Below the pieces are notes generated by a model. That model worked only from the letters and a program-made list of their open reading frames with translations, made no database searches and was not told the DNA's origin. A program made the translations under genes and the position numbers. Below, piece by piece: positions 12,924 through 26,542 of a DNA stretch of 64,000 bases; within the stretch, counting starts at the first letter, position 1, and every line of letters begins with the position of its first letter. This stretch comes from Tausonia pullulans (taxonomy: Eukaryota; Basidiomycota; Tremellomycetes; Cystofilobasidiales; Mrakiaceae): contig OX637631.1 of the NCBI GenBank assembly GCA_951802195.1, positions 930,001 to 994,000 of the forward strand, read 5' to 3'.

Positions 12924-15060
12924 TCAGATCTCGACCGCGTTCTTGAGTTTGATCTTGCCCTTCGCACCCGCCAGTTCGCCCCCACCACCCGGGACCTCCG
13001 ACAAAGAGCCCTCCTCGGCAATATCAGCAGCAGCAGGCGGAGGCGTAGGCGTCGGGTTGTTGACATTGAGTTCGCGGACCATGTCCGAAAGGTACTCCGG
13101 TCCGCCGTCCTCCTCGTCCTCCTCCTCCTCCCGACGGTACTGTGCCATGTCCTCCTCCTCGTCGTCCTCTTCGTTGTCGTCCTCGAACCAGTCTGGGTTG
13201 AACTGGAAGAGGTCGCGACCGGACATGCCCGTGAGCTTGCCCTGAGCACCGGCGGCGGCCTTCATCTTGCTCGCAACCTCCTCCTCGGCCGTCTTCTTGT
13301 CCAGCCGGGTCTGATAGCCAGCAAGTATCAGTACCATAGAGAAACGTAAGAAAGGTAGCGCGACGACACACCTTCTTCCAAATGGCGAAAGTCTCGGCCG
13401 TGACGGGCGTGAGGTTTTTGCCGAGCTTGTGGCGCTGTGAGAAAGAGGAAAAGATCTCAATAAGACGTTGTCTGTTCGTTGAGAGCGGCAACGACGCACT
13501 TCGCTCTCGAGGAAATCTTCGAGGGTAATGGTGACGGCCTTGGCGGCCGCCTCCTTCTTCTTCTTCTCCGAGTTGAGGACGAAACCCGGGGGAAGCGCGT
13601 GCCGGTAGAAGCAGTTGACACCGTTCGGCTGCAGGGAGGAGAGACGTCAATTCATGCGCTGTTATCAAGTGTAACGAGAGGCCGGCACGCACGCATTCCC
13701 AGAACCTAATGAGAGTGGGCGAAAGTCAGTACTGTCGCTGATGTCACTGGGCGAGGAAATGGGAGACCATCGACGTACCATCCGTACTTCTCGTCCTCGA
13801 TGGCCTGGATGAAGTGCTTGCAGACAATCTGTCGAGCGAGAAGGTTCTGTAAGTGGAGAGCCCACCTCTTTCCTGGTGGAGAGGCCAAACGTACATCGGT
13901 CGTCGTCTTAGGGTTTCCGTACTTGGACAGGACAACCTTCTTGAGCTTCTCGTCGTCCCAAGTCTCCATCGTGTCCTTGGTCTATTTGGAAGGAAGTCAG
14001 ACTCCTCCTGCTCCCGCGCCAAAGCGATGCACGGAGACGGACCTTGTCGTTCGAGTCGCCCGCAGCGGGCTGGTCACGGTCGTCGGCGTAGAGGTTCCGC
14101 TTCTCGACCTTGCGGCCGACGTCCTTATCGTGGGAGAACTTGCACTTGTTGGCCTTCTCACAGTATCCGGCCTTGTAGTATTGGCAGAGACTGAGGGGTG
14201 GGGAAGAGGATGGGAAGCCAGGTGAGCGCGGTAGACACGAGTGACGAGCGCCGAGGTCTCCCTTACACAGTCTTGGGGTCTGAGGGAAAGGGAACGGAGA
14301 CAGCTGTCAGTCGGAGAAGCCTGATATGAGATAGACCAGGCAGTCGCCACTCACCGACACCGAAGGGGACCTTCTGCGCTTGGACAGGCTTGTTGAGGGC
14401 GGCCTCTGAGAGAGACAGGGAAAGAGGAGGGGATCGTGAGCAAGCTGTCCGACGAGCTCGACTCCGAGCCCTTCGAGCCATCGACACGCACCAGCCTTTG
14501 CGAGCTTGATGGCCTCAGCCTTGGCCTTCTTCTCGGCCTCCTTCTCAGCCTCACGCCTCAGCTGCCGTACGTAGGGGAAGGGAAGGAAGAATTAGACGAG
14601 ACGAGGGGACGGAGAAAGGCGGAAAGTAAAGCCAGGGCAGAAAGAGGACACGTACGTCCTCGGGGGCCTTTCCCTTCCTGGCCTGGGCGGCCTTCATCTG
14701 AGCAACCTCCTGCTGAACCCTGCTCGACTTGTTCTCTAGTGACGAGACGGAAGGTAGGGGTGAGGTCAGAAGCATGCATTAAGCAGTCGCGTGAGCGGAC
14801 TCCGACCACCAGCCCGCCGTTCCCCGGATAATGGAACGCGAACAAGCGAGCGAGCGAGCAAGCTGGGCAGCCAAGATGCATAGAGGACTCACTGTTCTTC
14901 ATACCGAACGTCTATAGGGCGGTGAGGAGGCCACCAGCCAGGATGAGGGACAGTGCAGAGCTCGTTCGGTCAGAGAGACGCGACGGCTGGGAAGCAGAAC
15001 GCCAGAACTCGCCTTGTCGACGACGATCTTCGGCCCCTGCTTCTGCTGTTTGGGCGGCAT
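12924..15060 (-). CDS. TMA46: CCCH zinc-finger protein, Tma46/ZC3H15 (DFRP1) family
   Basis: Thirteen exons give about 385 aa from the ATG at 15060 ([16 protein letters not shown]) to the TGA at 12924. Residues 17-45 hold the family N-terminus ([15 protein letters not shown]). Two CCCH fingers follow: [19 protein letters not shown] near 108-126, and CKHF...[15 protein letters not shown] near 185-213. The C-terminal third ([27 protein letters not shown]) is the region that in ZC3H15/Tma46 binds the DRG1/Rbg1 GTPase, a ribosome-associated factor. The tail is very acidic. Two exons are only 13 nt long (14267-14279 and 13693-13705) and the first intron appears to begin with GC rather than GT (AAG then GCGAGT). 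The gene is divergent from the mannosidase gene, sharing a 0.9-kb spacer. Confidence 0.93.
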
Positions 15061-15966
15061 GATAAGGGTGCACTAGTTGGTGTGTCGATGATGGCTGTGC
15101 GAGGTGTGGCCAGTGTAAGTCGACGGGCGAGGTCGAATGGAGGGTGGAAGTCGAGGGTCAAGAGTGAGGACCGATTTTCGGCGCGAGAATGGCCTGCGAC
15201 GTCACCTCGCTGCTGCTGCCGCTGCATGCTTGCCGACCTATGTCTTCTCTGCGCTGCTCATCAGACATCGAGCAATGAGGTACACGGAATGAGGGAGGAG
15301 GGAACAAACTGAATATGTAGAAAATGAGAAAACTGGATCGCCGGCGATGTGGGCGCTGCTGCGGGAGGTGTGTCTTAGCCGTGAGCAAAATGCACCCATC
15401 ACGTTTACCACAGCCACCCAAGGCTTGAGGCGGAGTGAATAGCTTGGGTGCAGAGTTTTTGAAGATTGATGCGAGAGAGTCACGGAAGGGAAACTTCCTT
15501 GGGCATGTCGCAATGGAACAACGGCAGCAAGCCGCCACCCAGACGCCATCTTCCGCCACATGTAATCCGAGGAAGGACGTCTTCTGCCCCCTATGATGGA
15601 TACCAGTGCCCACCTGGAGTCCTACGGGGGGCTTGAAAGCACTCTCTCGCCTAGCGAGCGTCCGGAAGCACTGGCCCTCTTTTCCACCCTTGAACCCCGC
15701 CGCGTCAGCAGTTCCGGAGCAAGGGGGAGAGGCCAAGACCCTTTGTCTCTGTCTTCACGATATCACACCATCATCCCACGCTACAGACCCGCCCAGGACA
15801 GGGGTCAGCAGCATTCTCAAGAGCCCAAGAGTCCATAGGATAGCCGGCTCTCGTCCTTTTGTCTCCAGCTCAAGCGTAAACCGCCCGGCTTTCCTGTCGC
15901 CCTCTCCACTCTCCCCTTCCCCGCGTCCTGTACGCGTCGTCGCGCAACGACTGCCCATCGTCGGAC
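15061..15966. other. Divergent promoter region between TMA46 and the mannosidase gene
   Basis: Spacer of 906 bp between two start codons facing away from each other. The short open frames on either strand (for example 15158-15736 minus) lack family resemblance. No RNA gene was recognised. Confidence 0.5.
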
Positions 15967-18900
15967 ATGGCCCTCATCCTTGGCTCCCTAGCTACCTCCC
16001 TCGCCCGCCCGCTCAGACGGGCTCGCTTCATGGGGCCTGGTATCGTCCTCCTCGTCTTCATTTTCATAATCCTCTCCTTCTCTCTGCCCGGACGACCGCC
16101 CCCGTCACCACACCGGCTATTTGGCCCCTTCGGGGATGGGCCTCCTCCTCCTCCACCAGAACATCACTTTCAGCCGAACCCCCCGCCGTCGAGGGTACGG
16201 CCAGCGGAGAAGAAGCCTCGCATCGTTAAAGGGTGTGTCTTGTCCTGGAGCTCACCACCCATTCAATCCAGCGGCGCACGAGACACTGTTTGTCTGGGCT
16301 GACGAGCCTCCCCTGGTTGGTCGGTCATTCGGCTGTCACAGGGCGCACGCGCTTGCGAATCCGGTACTGCCTAAGGCGGCCCCAGGCGCGGATGATCTCG
16401 TCTCTCCCTTCAATGAGGATGTATTTGGAGACGTAAGTGCCCTGTCGGACCTGTCTGTCACCAGGAAGGAAGAGAGCGAGTGGTGCCAGCTGTCACTGGT
16501 GTGGCAGTAACTGACAGGTTTCGCCACCCCCTCAGTTCTTCGGGCCACCAGACTCCAAGCCTCCGAACACCACGCACTTCCCCACGAACCTCCTCTACAG
16601 AATCCGGCCCGTGAATATTGCCAATGCCGACGACGACGTGGACGGCCGTGAGGCGACGTGGGCGTCTAAGCCGCTCGAGCCTGCGAGCGGGACCTGGGCG
16701 CCACCGAAGGATAGTTATGCCGGTCGGTGGAAGGACCCTTCGAGCAAGACATTCTTCAAGGGCCGAAAGAAGATGGCAAAGATCCAGTGGAGTGGGTTCG
16801 AAACGAGGAAGGACGACGACGAAACGACGGAGATTGAGGTCGCGCGGTGTCAGATCATCAGGAACGCATTTTTGTGAGTGCCGCCCTTCCTCCTTCATAT
16901 GTGCTCAGATTCTGAATACCAAGATCAGACATGCTTGGGAGGGTTATAAGGCGACCAGCTGGGGCCATGACGAGGTCAAGCCTGTCACAGGCGAGCCGTG
17001 AGTGCTAACTACGCGAGTCTCTCGCTATGAAGTTGACAAATCTCGGCTTGTGTCTTACAGATCGAACCCGTTCATGCAATGGTCAGCCGCTCTTCCCGCT
17101 TTGATGATAAAAATAAATGCTGAGTCTTCTGCCTCTGCCTCGAACTAGGGGTGCAACAATCATCGAGTCAGTCCTGTTCCTCTTTCCAGCGACTGCTTGT
17201 CTCATCTTTGAGTCTCCGTCGTCTCAATCTTGCCCCCAGCTCGCTCGACACTCTTCTCATCATGGGCCTTCAGCACGAGTTCCAGTATGCAAGGAAGCAC
17301 GTCCGTGATGTCGACTTTGGGATCATCTCTGGTGAGCAGGCAGTGCATCCAAATCTCAACTCCGAATCCAGATAGCTGATACCCCTCCGGGCGAAAGGCA
17401 TCGACTGGGGTCGTGTCTCGGATCAAAGTGGCCGTCGGACCGTCTCCATTCATGCTTTCGAGGTGCGTATACGAAGACGCGAACACTTCCTATCAAAGCT
17501 GATGCCATGCGCATTCCAGACCGTCATTCGATACATGGGAGGCCTTCTCGGCGCGTACGATCTTGTGAGTATCCTACACACTAGGTTGGCTCTTCAGTCA
17601 TAATGCTCAATTATCATCTTGCATTAAGTCGGGAGACAACATACTCCTACAGCGGGCAGAGGAGCTCGGCAAGATCATCCTCCCAGTCTTTGACACTTCA
17701 TCAGGAGTGCCGCTGAGTGCGTCTGCCTCACTATCTGCTTGTTGTTCTGCTCGTACCTGACTCGTCCCCTCGTCCACACCCCCTTCTCAGGCCGTATCAA
17801 CCCCAAGAGGTGAGAGCGTTCATTTTCCTCTTTGAGGAAGCAAAAGAATTAACAGCCCTCCCCCCCCCCTCTCCTCCTCCTTCTCTCCGAATCAGGCCAA
17901 CGCCTCAGTACAAGGGTCATGGTATTCAGGTTCGTAAGCGGTAGTTCTCTGCGCTTTATTTAAGCAATGCGCTCACATCTCTCCTTCCTCACTCCCAGCT
18001 TGCAGAGGCAGGGACCCTGCTCCTCGAGTTTACCAGGCTATCCCAGCTCACCGGAAACCGTACGCCTTCAACCATTCTTCTCTGCCTTCGATAGGCTTAC
18101 ATCCTTGAACCTGTGTTCGCTCTCTTTCCAGAGACCTACTTCAACCTCGCGCACCGCGCCTCCTCGTACCTGAATGACGAGCTCGCCCCAAATAGCCCCT
18201 TCAAGCCGCTCCTTCCGAACGTTTTTCAGACCGAAGGCTCCAAATTGAGCACAGGTGTGGGCCAGTATTCGTTGGGTGGCATGGCCGATAGCTATTACGA
18301 GTGGGTGTGGTCTTTCATGTTGCGATTCTTGACTTGCATAGCTGATCTGGACGTGTCTTGCTCAGGTACCTCATCAAACAGTCAGCCCTATCAATGCTTG
18401 GACCGCTAAAGACGCCCATCTGATCTCCCCGGCTCTCTTACCAGGCATCTCCTCACCCACGGCGCCTTCCCGATGTACTCTGACGCAGTCCGGACTCGCT
18501 TTCTCCTCATCCGATGAGATTGCCTCTTTCTGACACAGCCTCTTTTTCAGTACGAGGACTTTGTCGACACGTCCTCGACGCACCTCTTCCGCAAGGTGGA
18601 AGTCGTCCCTGGGCGGGATCTCCTTGTGAGTTTTCTGGGGTTCTCCACCAAGCATGAACGCTGATCTTTGTATCTCTCAAGACGATTGGTGACATCATGA
18701 ACGGGCGGTATCGAAGCTCCATGGAGCATCTGGTCCGTCTCACCTCCCTCCTGTTTTCCTCGTCGAGAAAAGACTGATCTTCGGCATGCCTCAGTCCTGC
18801 TTCACCGGCGCGATCCTCGCCATGGGCGCTAGGCTCCTCAACCGGCCACGCGATCTCGACACCGGCAAGAAACTCTCTGACACTTGCTACTTCCTCGTTC

Positions 18901-19728
18901 ATCTTTCCCTTCCTCCCTCCGCGCCGTAGTATTACGCTGAGCCTCGTTCGTCAATAGGGAGCCATCATGCCCACGGGGCAGCAACCCGAGCGCGTCGACT
19001 TTTGGGACGCGGGCGATCCTAACGGCGTGGAGCATGTCATCGACGCCGACACGGACGAGGAGGTGGACATTCAGAAGGGCGCGCCCGTCCCGGGCATTCG
19101 ATCGGCGCATCCGCAGTGAGTTCAAGTCCTTCTCGTTCTTCCATGCATCACGGATGAGCTCATGAAGCTTTCTTTTCCTTCCAGCTACCTCTCTCGGCCA
19201 GAGTCTCTCGAGTGAGGCAGCACGCTGCGTGGTTTCCCCTCTGGCCCCAGCGCTAACGTGTCCATTTCTCTTCCCCTTCCCCCCCCTCCGCACCCGTCAA
19301 GAACCCTCTTGTACCTCTACCGCACAACCGGTGACAGGAGGTACCAAGCCCAAGGCTGGCGGATGTTTACCGATTGGATTGCCAACGCCAGGACCCCGCA
19401 CGGCTTCTCCTCTCTCGTCGACGTCCGACGTAAGCCCGCCACGCTCGGGAACAACATGGAGTCGTTCGTGTTGGCCGAGACATTCAAGTACCACTACCTG
19501 CTGCAAACGCATCATTCGGAGATCTCTCTCGACACCTACGTCTTCAACACCGAAGCCCACCCGTTCATCCACGACCCGTCCATGGAACCGGGCGACTCGC
19601 AGCTGTGGGATCCCCTCCGCCTCCAGCCGGACGACAAGGTAGGCACTGTTGGCGAGGGGACCGACACCCAGAAGTGGGGGGTCTACAAGGAGGTGGAGAA
19701 GATGGAGAGCGCGAGCAAGGAAGATTGA
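15967..19728 (+). CDS. GH47 class I alpha-1,2-mannosidase, type II membrane protein
   Basis: Starts at the ATG at 15967 and ends with TGA at 19726-19728. A membrane anchor lies at about residues 22-42 (GPGIVLLVFIFIILSF), followed by a proline-rich stem, as in ER/Golgi mannosidases. GH47 blocks in order: HAWEGYKATSWGHDEVKP, GATIIDSLDTLLIMGL (split by an intron), IDWGRVSDQ, VIRYMGGLLGAYDLSGDN, LAEAGTLLLEFTRLSQLTGN, GGMADSYYEYLIK, MEHLSCFTGAILAMG, RPESLETLLYLYRTTGDRRY, LAETFKYHYLL, and the calcium-binding NTEAHP near the end. The enzyme trims alpha-1,2-mannose from N-glycans. About twenty short introns are needed. The second junction is uncertain: two 37-nt introns (near 16195-16231 or 16235-16271) both restore phase; the donor at 16438 (GTAAGT) to TTCTTCGGG at 16535 is firm in phase. 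Confidence 0.92.
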
Positions 19729-20186
19729 AGGTGCAGAGGGAGACGCAGAAGTTGGCTAAGGAGACGGACGAGGATAAAGAGGAGGGCGGTGCATGAGCGT
19801 GGAGGATCGCCCCGAGTCAGGAGGCATCTCGCACGCATCGACAAGCCACGACCATTGCGTCGTAAATCGCATGGGTTTTGACAACATGTGCAGGCATGCG
19901 GTTCTTGTTAGCGAACCTGGCTATCCAGGTCAGCTCTCGCCGAAGTCACCTTCTCCACGCTCTTCCCGAGTGAGTGTAGACCGAGCCCGTATCGTCCAAG
20001 TCATGATAAAACGATGTCGGTCCGACTCTGTGACCGCCCTCGGCGACCTCTCAGCGTCGCCGCGCTCAGTGGACCGTATTCAACGTGTCGACGCGACGCG
20101 CGCCGTCCGTCGAACCTCTGTCCCTTCGCGCCCGGTAAAGCAAGCCCTCAGCCATATTCCTCCAAGGCACGGACTCTGCATTCCCT
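19729..20186. other. Spacer after the mannosidase gene
   Basis: About 460 bp of GC-rich sequence with no frame of normal codon use and no RNA gene seen. It would hold the 3' ends of the mannosidase gene and of the doubtful gene to its right. Confidence 0.4.
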
Positions 20187-21092
20187 CTATCGGCCGCTAA
20201 CGCGACCCCCCGCCCGCCGATCGCGCGTCCGCGAGCCAAACGGCGGGTCGTCCGGATCGGCGCGTCGATCGAGCATCGACATTGTGTAAGGGTTCTGCGT
20301 CACAAGTAGCGTGTGAGCCGAGGCGGTGCAACTCGCTCATGCGATCTCTCTTCAGAGAGTCCACGGGGAGGGACGCGTCCACGACTCACGGACGACCCGC
20401 CATTCAGCTCCGCATAGTTGACCTCGTTTCTCTGCCTCCCGCCTCCTGGCGTCCCCGGCTGAGTCCCTCCACCGGAGAAGAGATCTGCGCCACCCCGGGC
20501 GGTCCGCCGCACGCCCGTCGGGGTACCAGCCCCCGTTGAGGACGCTCCGGACGCGACGCCCGAGCCGACCATGCTCGTCGCGTCCGCTGAGGTTGGATCC
20601 TGGCCGTCGCGCGAAGGGATCAAGGGCGGGGCAAAGTAGTCGGGTGAGAGGTAGTCGACTTGGTAGAGTTGAGCTACCAAAAGTGCATGCGACGTCAGCG
20701 GGTGGAGCGATGAGTGGCAGGCAAAGAGACAACGACGACAGGGAGAGCAAGGAGGGAGTTGGAGGGGGCGGGGACGTACTCGCACAATCCCACTGAGGTC
20801 CCCGGTGTTTTCTCGCCGAAATAAGCAGCCCATTCCACTCCCTCGCGCTCGCACTTGCAGTTACTACGCGTTTCGTCGTCATTGGTGGTGGAGGGGGGAG
20901 CAGGATCTGGCCGCGCTCCAGGGCGAGCTGCCGCGCGAGTGCGAGGACGCGCTTCGAGGGCTTGCCGAAGGCTGCTGCCGAGGCTCCTGCTGGCGGGGAG
21001 GACGTCGATGCGGTGGCTGCTGGTGGCGGGGCGTCGGTGGTGGACCTGGGAATGAGAAGATGCATCGTGCGGGGCTGTCTGGATGGAGGCAT
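20187..21092 (-). CDS. Hypothetical protein, possibly a truncated gene
   Basis: Best model: ATG at 21092, exon to a GTACGT donor near 20782, acceptor TTTTGGTAG near 20673, a clearly coding exon to a GTGAGT donor near 20375, and a short last exon ending in TAG at 20187-20189. The middle exon has good codon bias and reads YQVDYLSPDYFAPPLIPSRD, then a Gly/Ser/Thr-rich stretch and RNEVNYAELNGG. A VNYAE motif occurs in the N-terminal part of fungal Sfh1-type chromatin remodelling subunits, but no SNF5 domain is present, and the last exon looks like random sequence. In the first exon two frames compete (one gives CKCEREGVEWAAYFGEKTPG). Either a small unknown protein or the 5' remnant of a longer gene. 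I do not assign a function. Confidence 0.3.
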
Positions 21093-21295
21093 ATGTGCAA
21101 GAGAGCCGAGGGAGTGGGAGGAAGAGCGCCGTTGGTGGTGGTTGAAAGTGCGAGCGGCGCGCGAGACAGCAAGAGAAGGACGCGCGCGCATCGCCTTGAC
21201 AACGGTTCTTGCACATTCTTTCTCCTGCACTTTCCTCTAGTTCAAATCAATCCAGAAGAGAAAAAAGATGCCTCATCATCATCTCCGAGCTATCA

Positions 21296-23130
<1,835 letters not shown>

Positions 23131-24289
23131 GACTTTGTGTATGAAGGAGGTCGAAGCAGGGCAGAGGAGAGGGAGGGGAGGAGAGGGGAGAAGGCTGGAG
23201 GAGAAGACAGGTGAGGTGCGTCCTCCGCGTCAGTCAACGGCCGTTCTTTGGAGGAATCCAGCGTTGACTGGGATAGTTGGAGGGCAACTGACGGATCTCA
23301 GATGAAGAGACAGAGGAAATGAAGCGACCCGAAGTGGAAGGACGGCTGGTTGCTAGAAATGATGGGTTGGGAGGATGGATGGTGGAAGTCGATAGAGGCA
23401 GTAACTCAGGTGAGAAGTCGAGAGAACGTCCGTCAGCGGCGAGTGCCGTCCACCATGGCAACGCTCAGAGAGAGATTAATGAGACCATGGCACACGTTGG
23501 TTGCCCATGTTTCCGATCTCCATCAAGTCCACATTGTTGACCGCCCAGTTGCTGATCTTGTTCCCAGGTAGGTATCGTTGACAACGAGCAAGCGCGCGCG
23601 CGCTATGCCTCGTAGCTCCAATTCTCCCTTGACACTGTCTTGACCTGGATGTCAGAGCTCATCCATCAGTGCTTGTCGGTAGACCTCCGTCGTGAGAACT
23701 CCAAAGCATGTATAGCAGTATGTTTCTCGGCCGAGAACCGTGGCCATCTCGCCCTCCCAGACCTGCGCTCACATCTCCTCCGAACGCTCCTTCTTATCTC
23801 TCCACTTTGACCTTACGCGAGGCATTTCCCGCGGGAGGTATAAGATAAAGCCCTGCCGCCAAGTGGACCCGATGCAACGCAGTGCGCTGGACGAGTGATG
23901 GAAGGACGATGACCGGGGGACGCATTGCAGCCACAGAATCTCTGCTCGCGCGAGAGACGTCTGCCTGGCAGCGACGAGCACCGTGCTCTCGACCCCCTTG
24001 GACTGAGCGAAGCAACTAGAGGCCTGGGCTGGGAATGCTGCTGGGCCGACTGCGAAGGCTGGGTGTGGGTGCCTGTGTGTGTTGCACATGCGGGGTCCGC
24101 CTCACCCGCGCGCCCTGACCGCAACCGCCCGCTGGAGCTGCTGACTCCGCGGGGGCCGCCCCTCAAAATGGATTTTCCATTCGGGTTTCTTGGTTCGTGG
24201 GCAACCCCCACTCGTCCTTCCTCAACTTTTCTTCTACACCCCCCTCCTTCCTTCCCTTCTCTCTTTCCGCCCTTCTCTTCCTCTTCATC
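23131..24289. other. Divergent promoter region between RVB1 and the IMPDH gene
   Basis: 1.16 kb between start codons pointing apart. Contains a short CG-repeat (GCGCGCGCGC near 23595). No gene, tRNA or dispersed repeat was recognised. Confidence 0.5.
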
Positions 24290-26542
24290 ATGGCCTGTTC
24301 GTTCCCTTGTCTTCGGCGTCCCGCATCCCTTCTCGGCCGCCCTGCTGACGGCCGTGTCGTGCCTCTGGTTGATCCTGTCATCTAGCCTCCGCCCCCCTCC
24401 TCAACATCGCCGACGCCGTCGCCGAGCTCGCCAAGTACCCTCGGGGCGACGGTCTCTCGGCTGCTGAGCTTGTCAGTCTCCCCCTCCCTCCCCACACACC
24501 GAGTCCTCGCCTCGCCACCGTGGTTGTGGCAGTCCAGCGCGCATGTGGGACTAAACCGCCCGCTCCCCCGACTGGCTGTCATTAGATGGACTCGCAGAAG
24601 AACGGAGGCCTCACCTACAACGACATTCTCATGCTCCCCGGCCACATTGACTTCTCGGCCTCGGAGGTCTCGCTCGAGACTTAGTGCGTCGCGCGATCCC
24701 TTGACCAAGTTCAAGTTGCGCATATGCTGACCGACGTTTCCCTTTCTGACCTCAGCGTTACCAAGCGTGTCTGCCTCAAGAACCCGTTCATCTCCTCTCC
24801 TATGGACACCGTCACCGAGACGGAGATGGCCATCGCCATCGGACTCCTGGGAGGACTCGGTATCATCCACCACAACAACACCGCCGAGGCTCAGGCCGCC
24901 ATGGTCCGCAAGGTCAAGAAGTACGAGAACGGCTTCATCACCGACCCGGTCGTCCTCTCGCCGGAGGACACTGTCGAGTCCGTCCTCGACATCAAGACCC
25001 GCCTTGGGTTCTGTGGTGTCCCCATTACTGGTCAGTACAGCTCTTCTGAATAACGGTCTCGATTTCTGCTTGCATCGGACATCATCCACCTCCTATCCCA
25101 TCTCGCTTCGATGATGACACATCATAACAACTGTTACCTTCGTTCTTCGTATCGGGGCCCTCTAGCGGAGGGTCCTTACCTGCCGATAACGTTAACTCAT
25201 GTCCACTGAACCCTCCACACATACCTTTATCCTCTTTTCCGTGGCTTCTTCATCTGCTTGCGACCGTTCAACTGACCTTTGTCTCTCCGCTCGTACACAG
25301 ACACCGGCAAGGTTGGCGGCAAGCTTCTCGGCATCGTCACCGGTCGCGACGTCCAGTTCCGCACGCCCGAGACTCCTCTCTCGTCTATCATGACGACGGA
25401 CCTCGTCGTCGCCCAGGTCGGCATCACCCTCGAGGAGGCCAACCACATCCTTCGCGACTCCCGCAAGGGCAAGCTCCCTCTCGTTGACGCCTCGGGCAAG
25501 CTCGTCTCGCTCCTCGCTCGGTCCGACCTCCTCAAGAACCAGAACTACCCCCTTGCGTCCAAGAAGCCCTCGACCAAGCAGCTCTACTGCGGCGCCGCCA
25601 TCGGCACTCGTCCCAACGACCGGGAGCGTCTCGCGCTCCTTGTCGAGGCCGGCCTCGACGTCGTCGTCATCGACTCGTCGCAGGGTAACTCGATCTACCA
25701 GATCGAGATGATCCAGTGGATCAAGCAGACGTTCCCGGACATCGACGTCGTTGCCGGCAACGTTGTCACCCGCGAGCAGGCTGCCCAGCTCATCGCCGCC
25801 GGAGCCGACGGTCTCCGTATCGGTATGGGCTCCGGCTCCATCTGCATCACTCAGGAGGTTATGGCTGTCGGTCGCCCCCAGGGTACCGCTGTCTACGCCG
25901 TCTCCGAGTTCGCCAAGAAGTTCGGCGTCCCCACCTGGGCTGACGGAGGTATCGGCAACGTTGGCCACATCGCCAAGGCCCTCTCGCTTGGTGCTTCGGC
26001 CGTTGTCATGGGTGGTCTCCTTGCTGGAACGACCGAGTCTCCGGGAGAGTACTTCTACCACGAGGGCAAGCGGGTCAAGGCTTACCGCGGCATGGGCTCT
26101 ATCGTACGTGGTCTTCGTTTTCGCTATCATGTCGATTGATCTCCATGCTAACCCGTTCTCTGTCGCTTTGTGCATTCAGGAGGCCATGGAGCACACTAGG
26201 GCCAAGGCCACCGGCAAGACGGGCGCCTCGACCGCTGCCATTGCCGCCGCCAAGGGCGATGACAACGCCGCTACCTCTCGCTACTTCTCCGAGGCCGACG
26301 CCGTCAAGGTCGCCCAGGGTGTCTCCGGCGATGTTCAGGACAAGGGCTCGGTCCGCCAGTTCCTCCCTTACCTCCACACGGGTCTCCAGCACTCGCTCCA
26401 GGACTCTGGTGTCCGTTCCATCACCGCCCTCAAGGATGGCGTCGCTGATGGATCGGTTCGCTTCGAGCTCCGCACGGCTTCGGCTCAGGTCGAGGGTGGC
26501 GTTCACGGCCTCAACTCGTACACCAAGCGTCTCTTCGCCTGA
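24290..26542 (+). CDS. IMD: Inosine-5'-monophosphate dehydrogenase
   Basis: Six exons: 24290-24296, 24386-24471, 24586-24683, 24756-25030, 25301-26103, 26180-26542; 543 aa. The first exon is only 7 nt (ATGGCCT), giving [25 protein letters not shown] after splicing; phase and family N-terminus both support it. The enzyme oxidises IMP to XMP with NAD, the committed step of guanine nucleotide synthesis. The catalytic barrel begins at [14 protein letters not shown] and includes SSPMDTVTE. Two CBS domains are inserted (about residues 115-235, with [12 protein letters not shown] and [12 protein letters not shown]). The active-site loop [10 protein letters not shown] carries the catalytic Cys, and the mobile flap region is YRGMGS...RYF. 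Intron 4 is 270 nt, much longer than its neighbours, and may hold a snoRNA (listed separately). Confidence 0.97.
25111..25209 (+). ncRNA. Possible intronic C/D-box snoRNA in the IMPDH gene
   Basis: The unusually long fourth intron of the IMPDH gene contains a perfect C-box (ATGATGA at 25111-25117, preceded by G) and a D-box-like CTGA at 25206-25209, about 90 nt apart. A GC-rich hairpin (GGGCCCTCTAGCGGAGGGTCC) lies between them. I do not see a convincing terminal stem flanking the boxes, nor can I name a guide target, so this is a candidate only. Confidence 0.2.

Noticed and set aside
25192-26175. 327-aa open frame antisense to the IMPDH gene
   Set aside because: It mirrors the strong codon bias of IMPDH exon 5 on the other strand and has no family resemblance.
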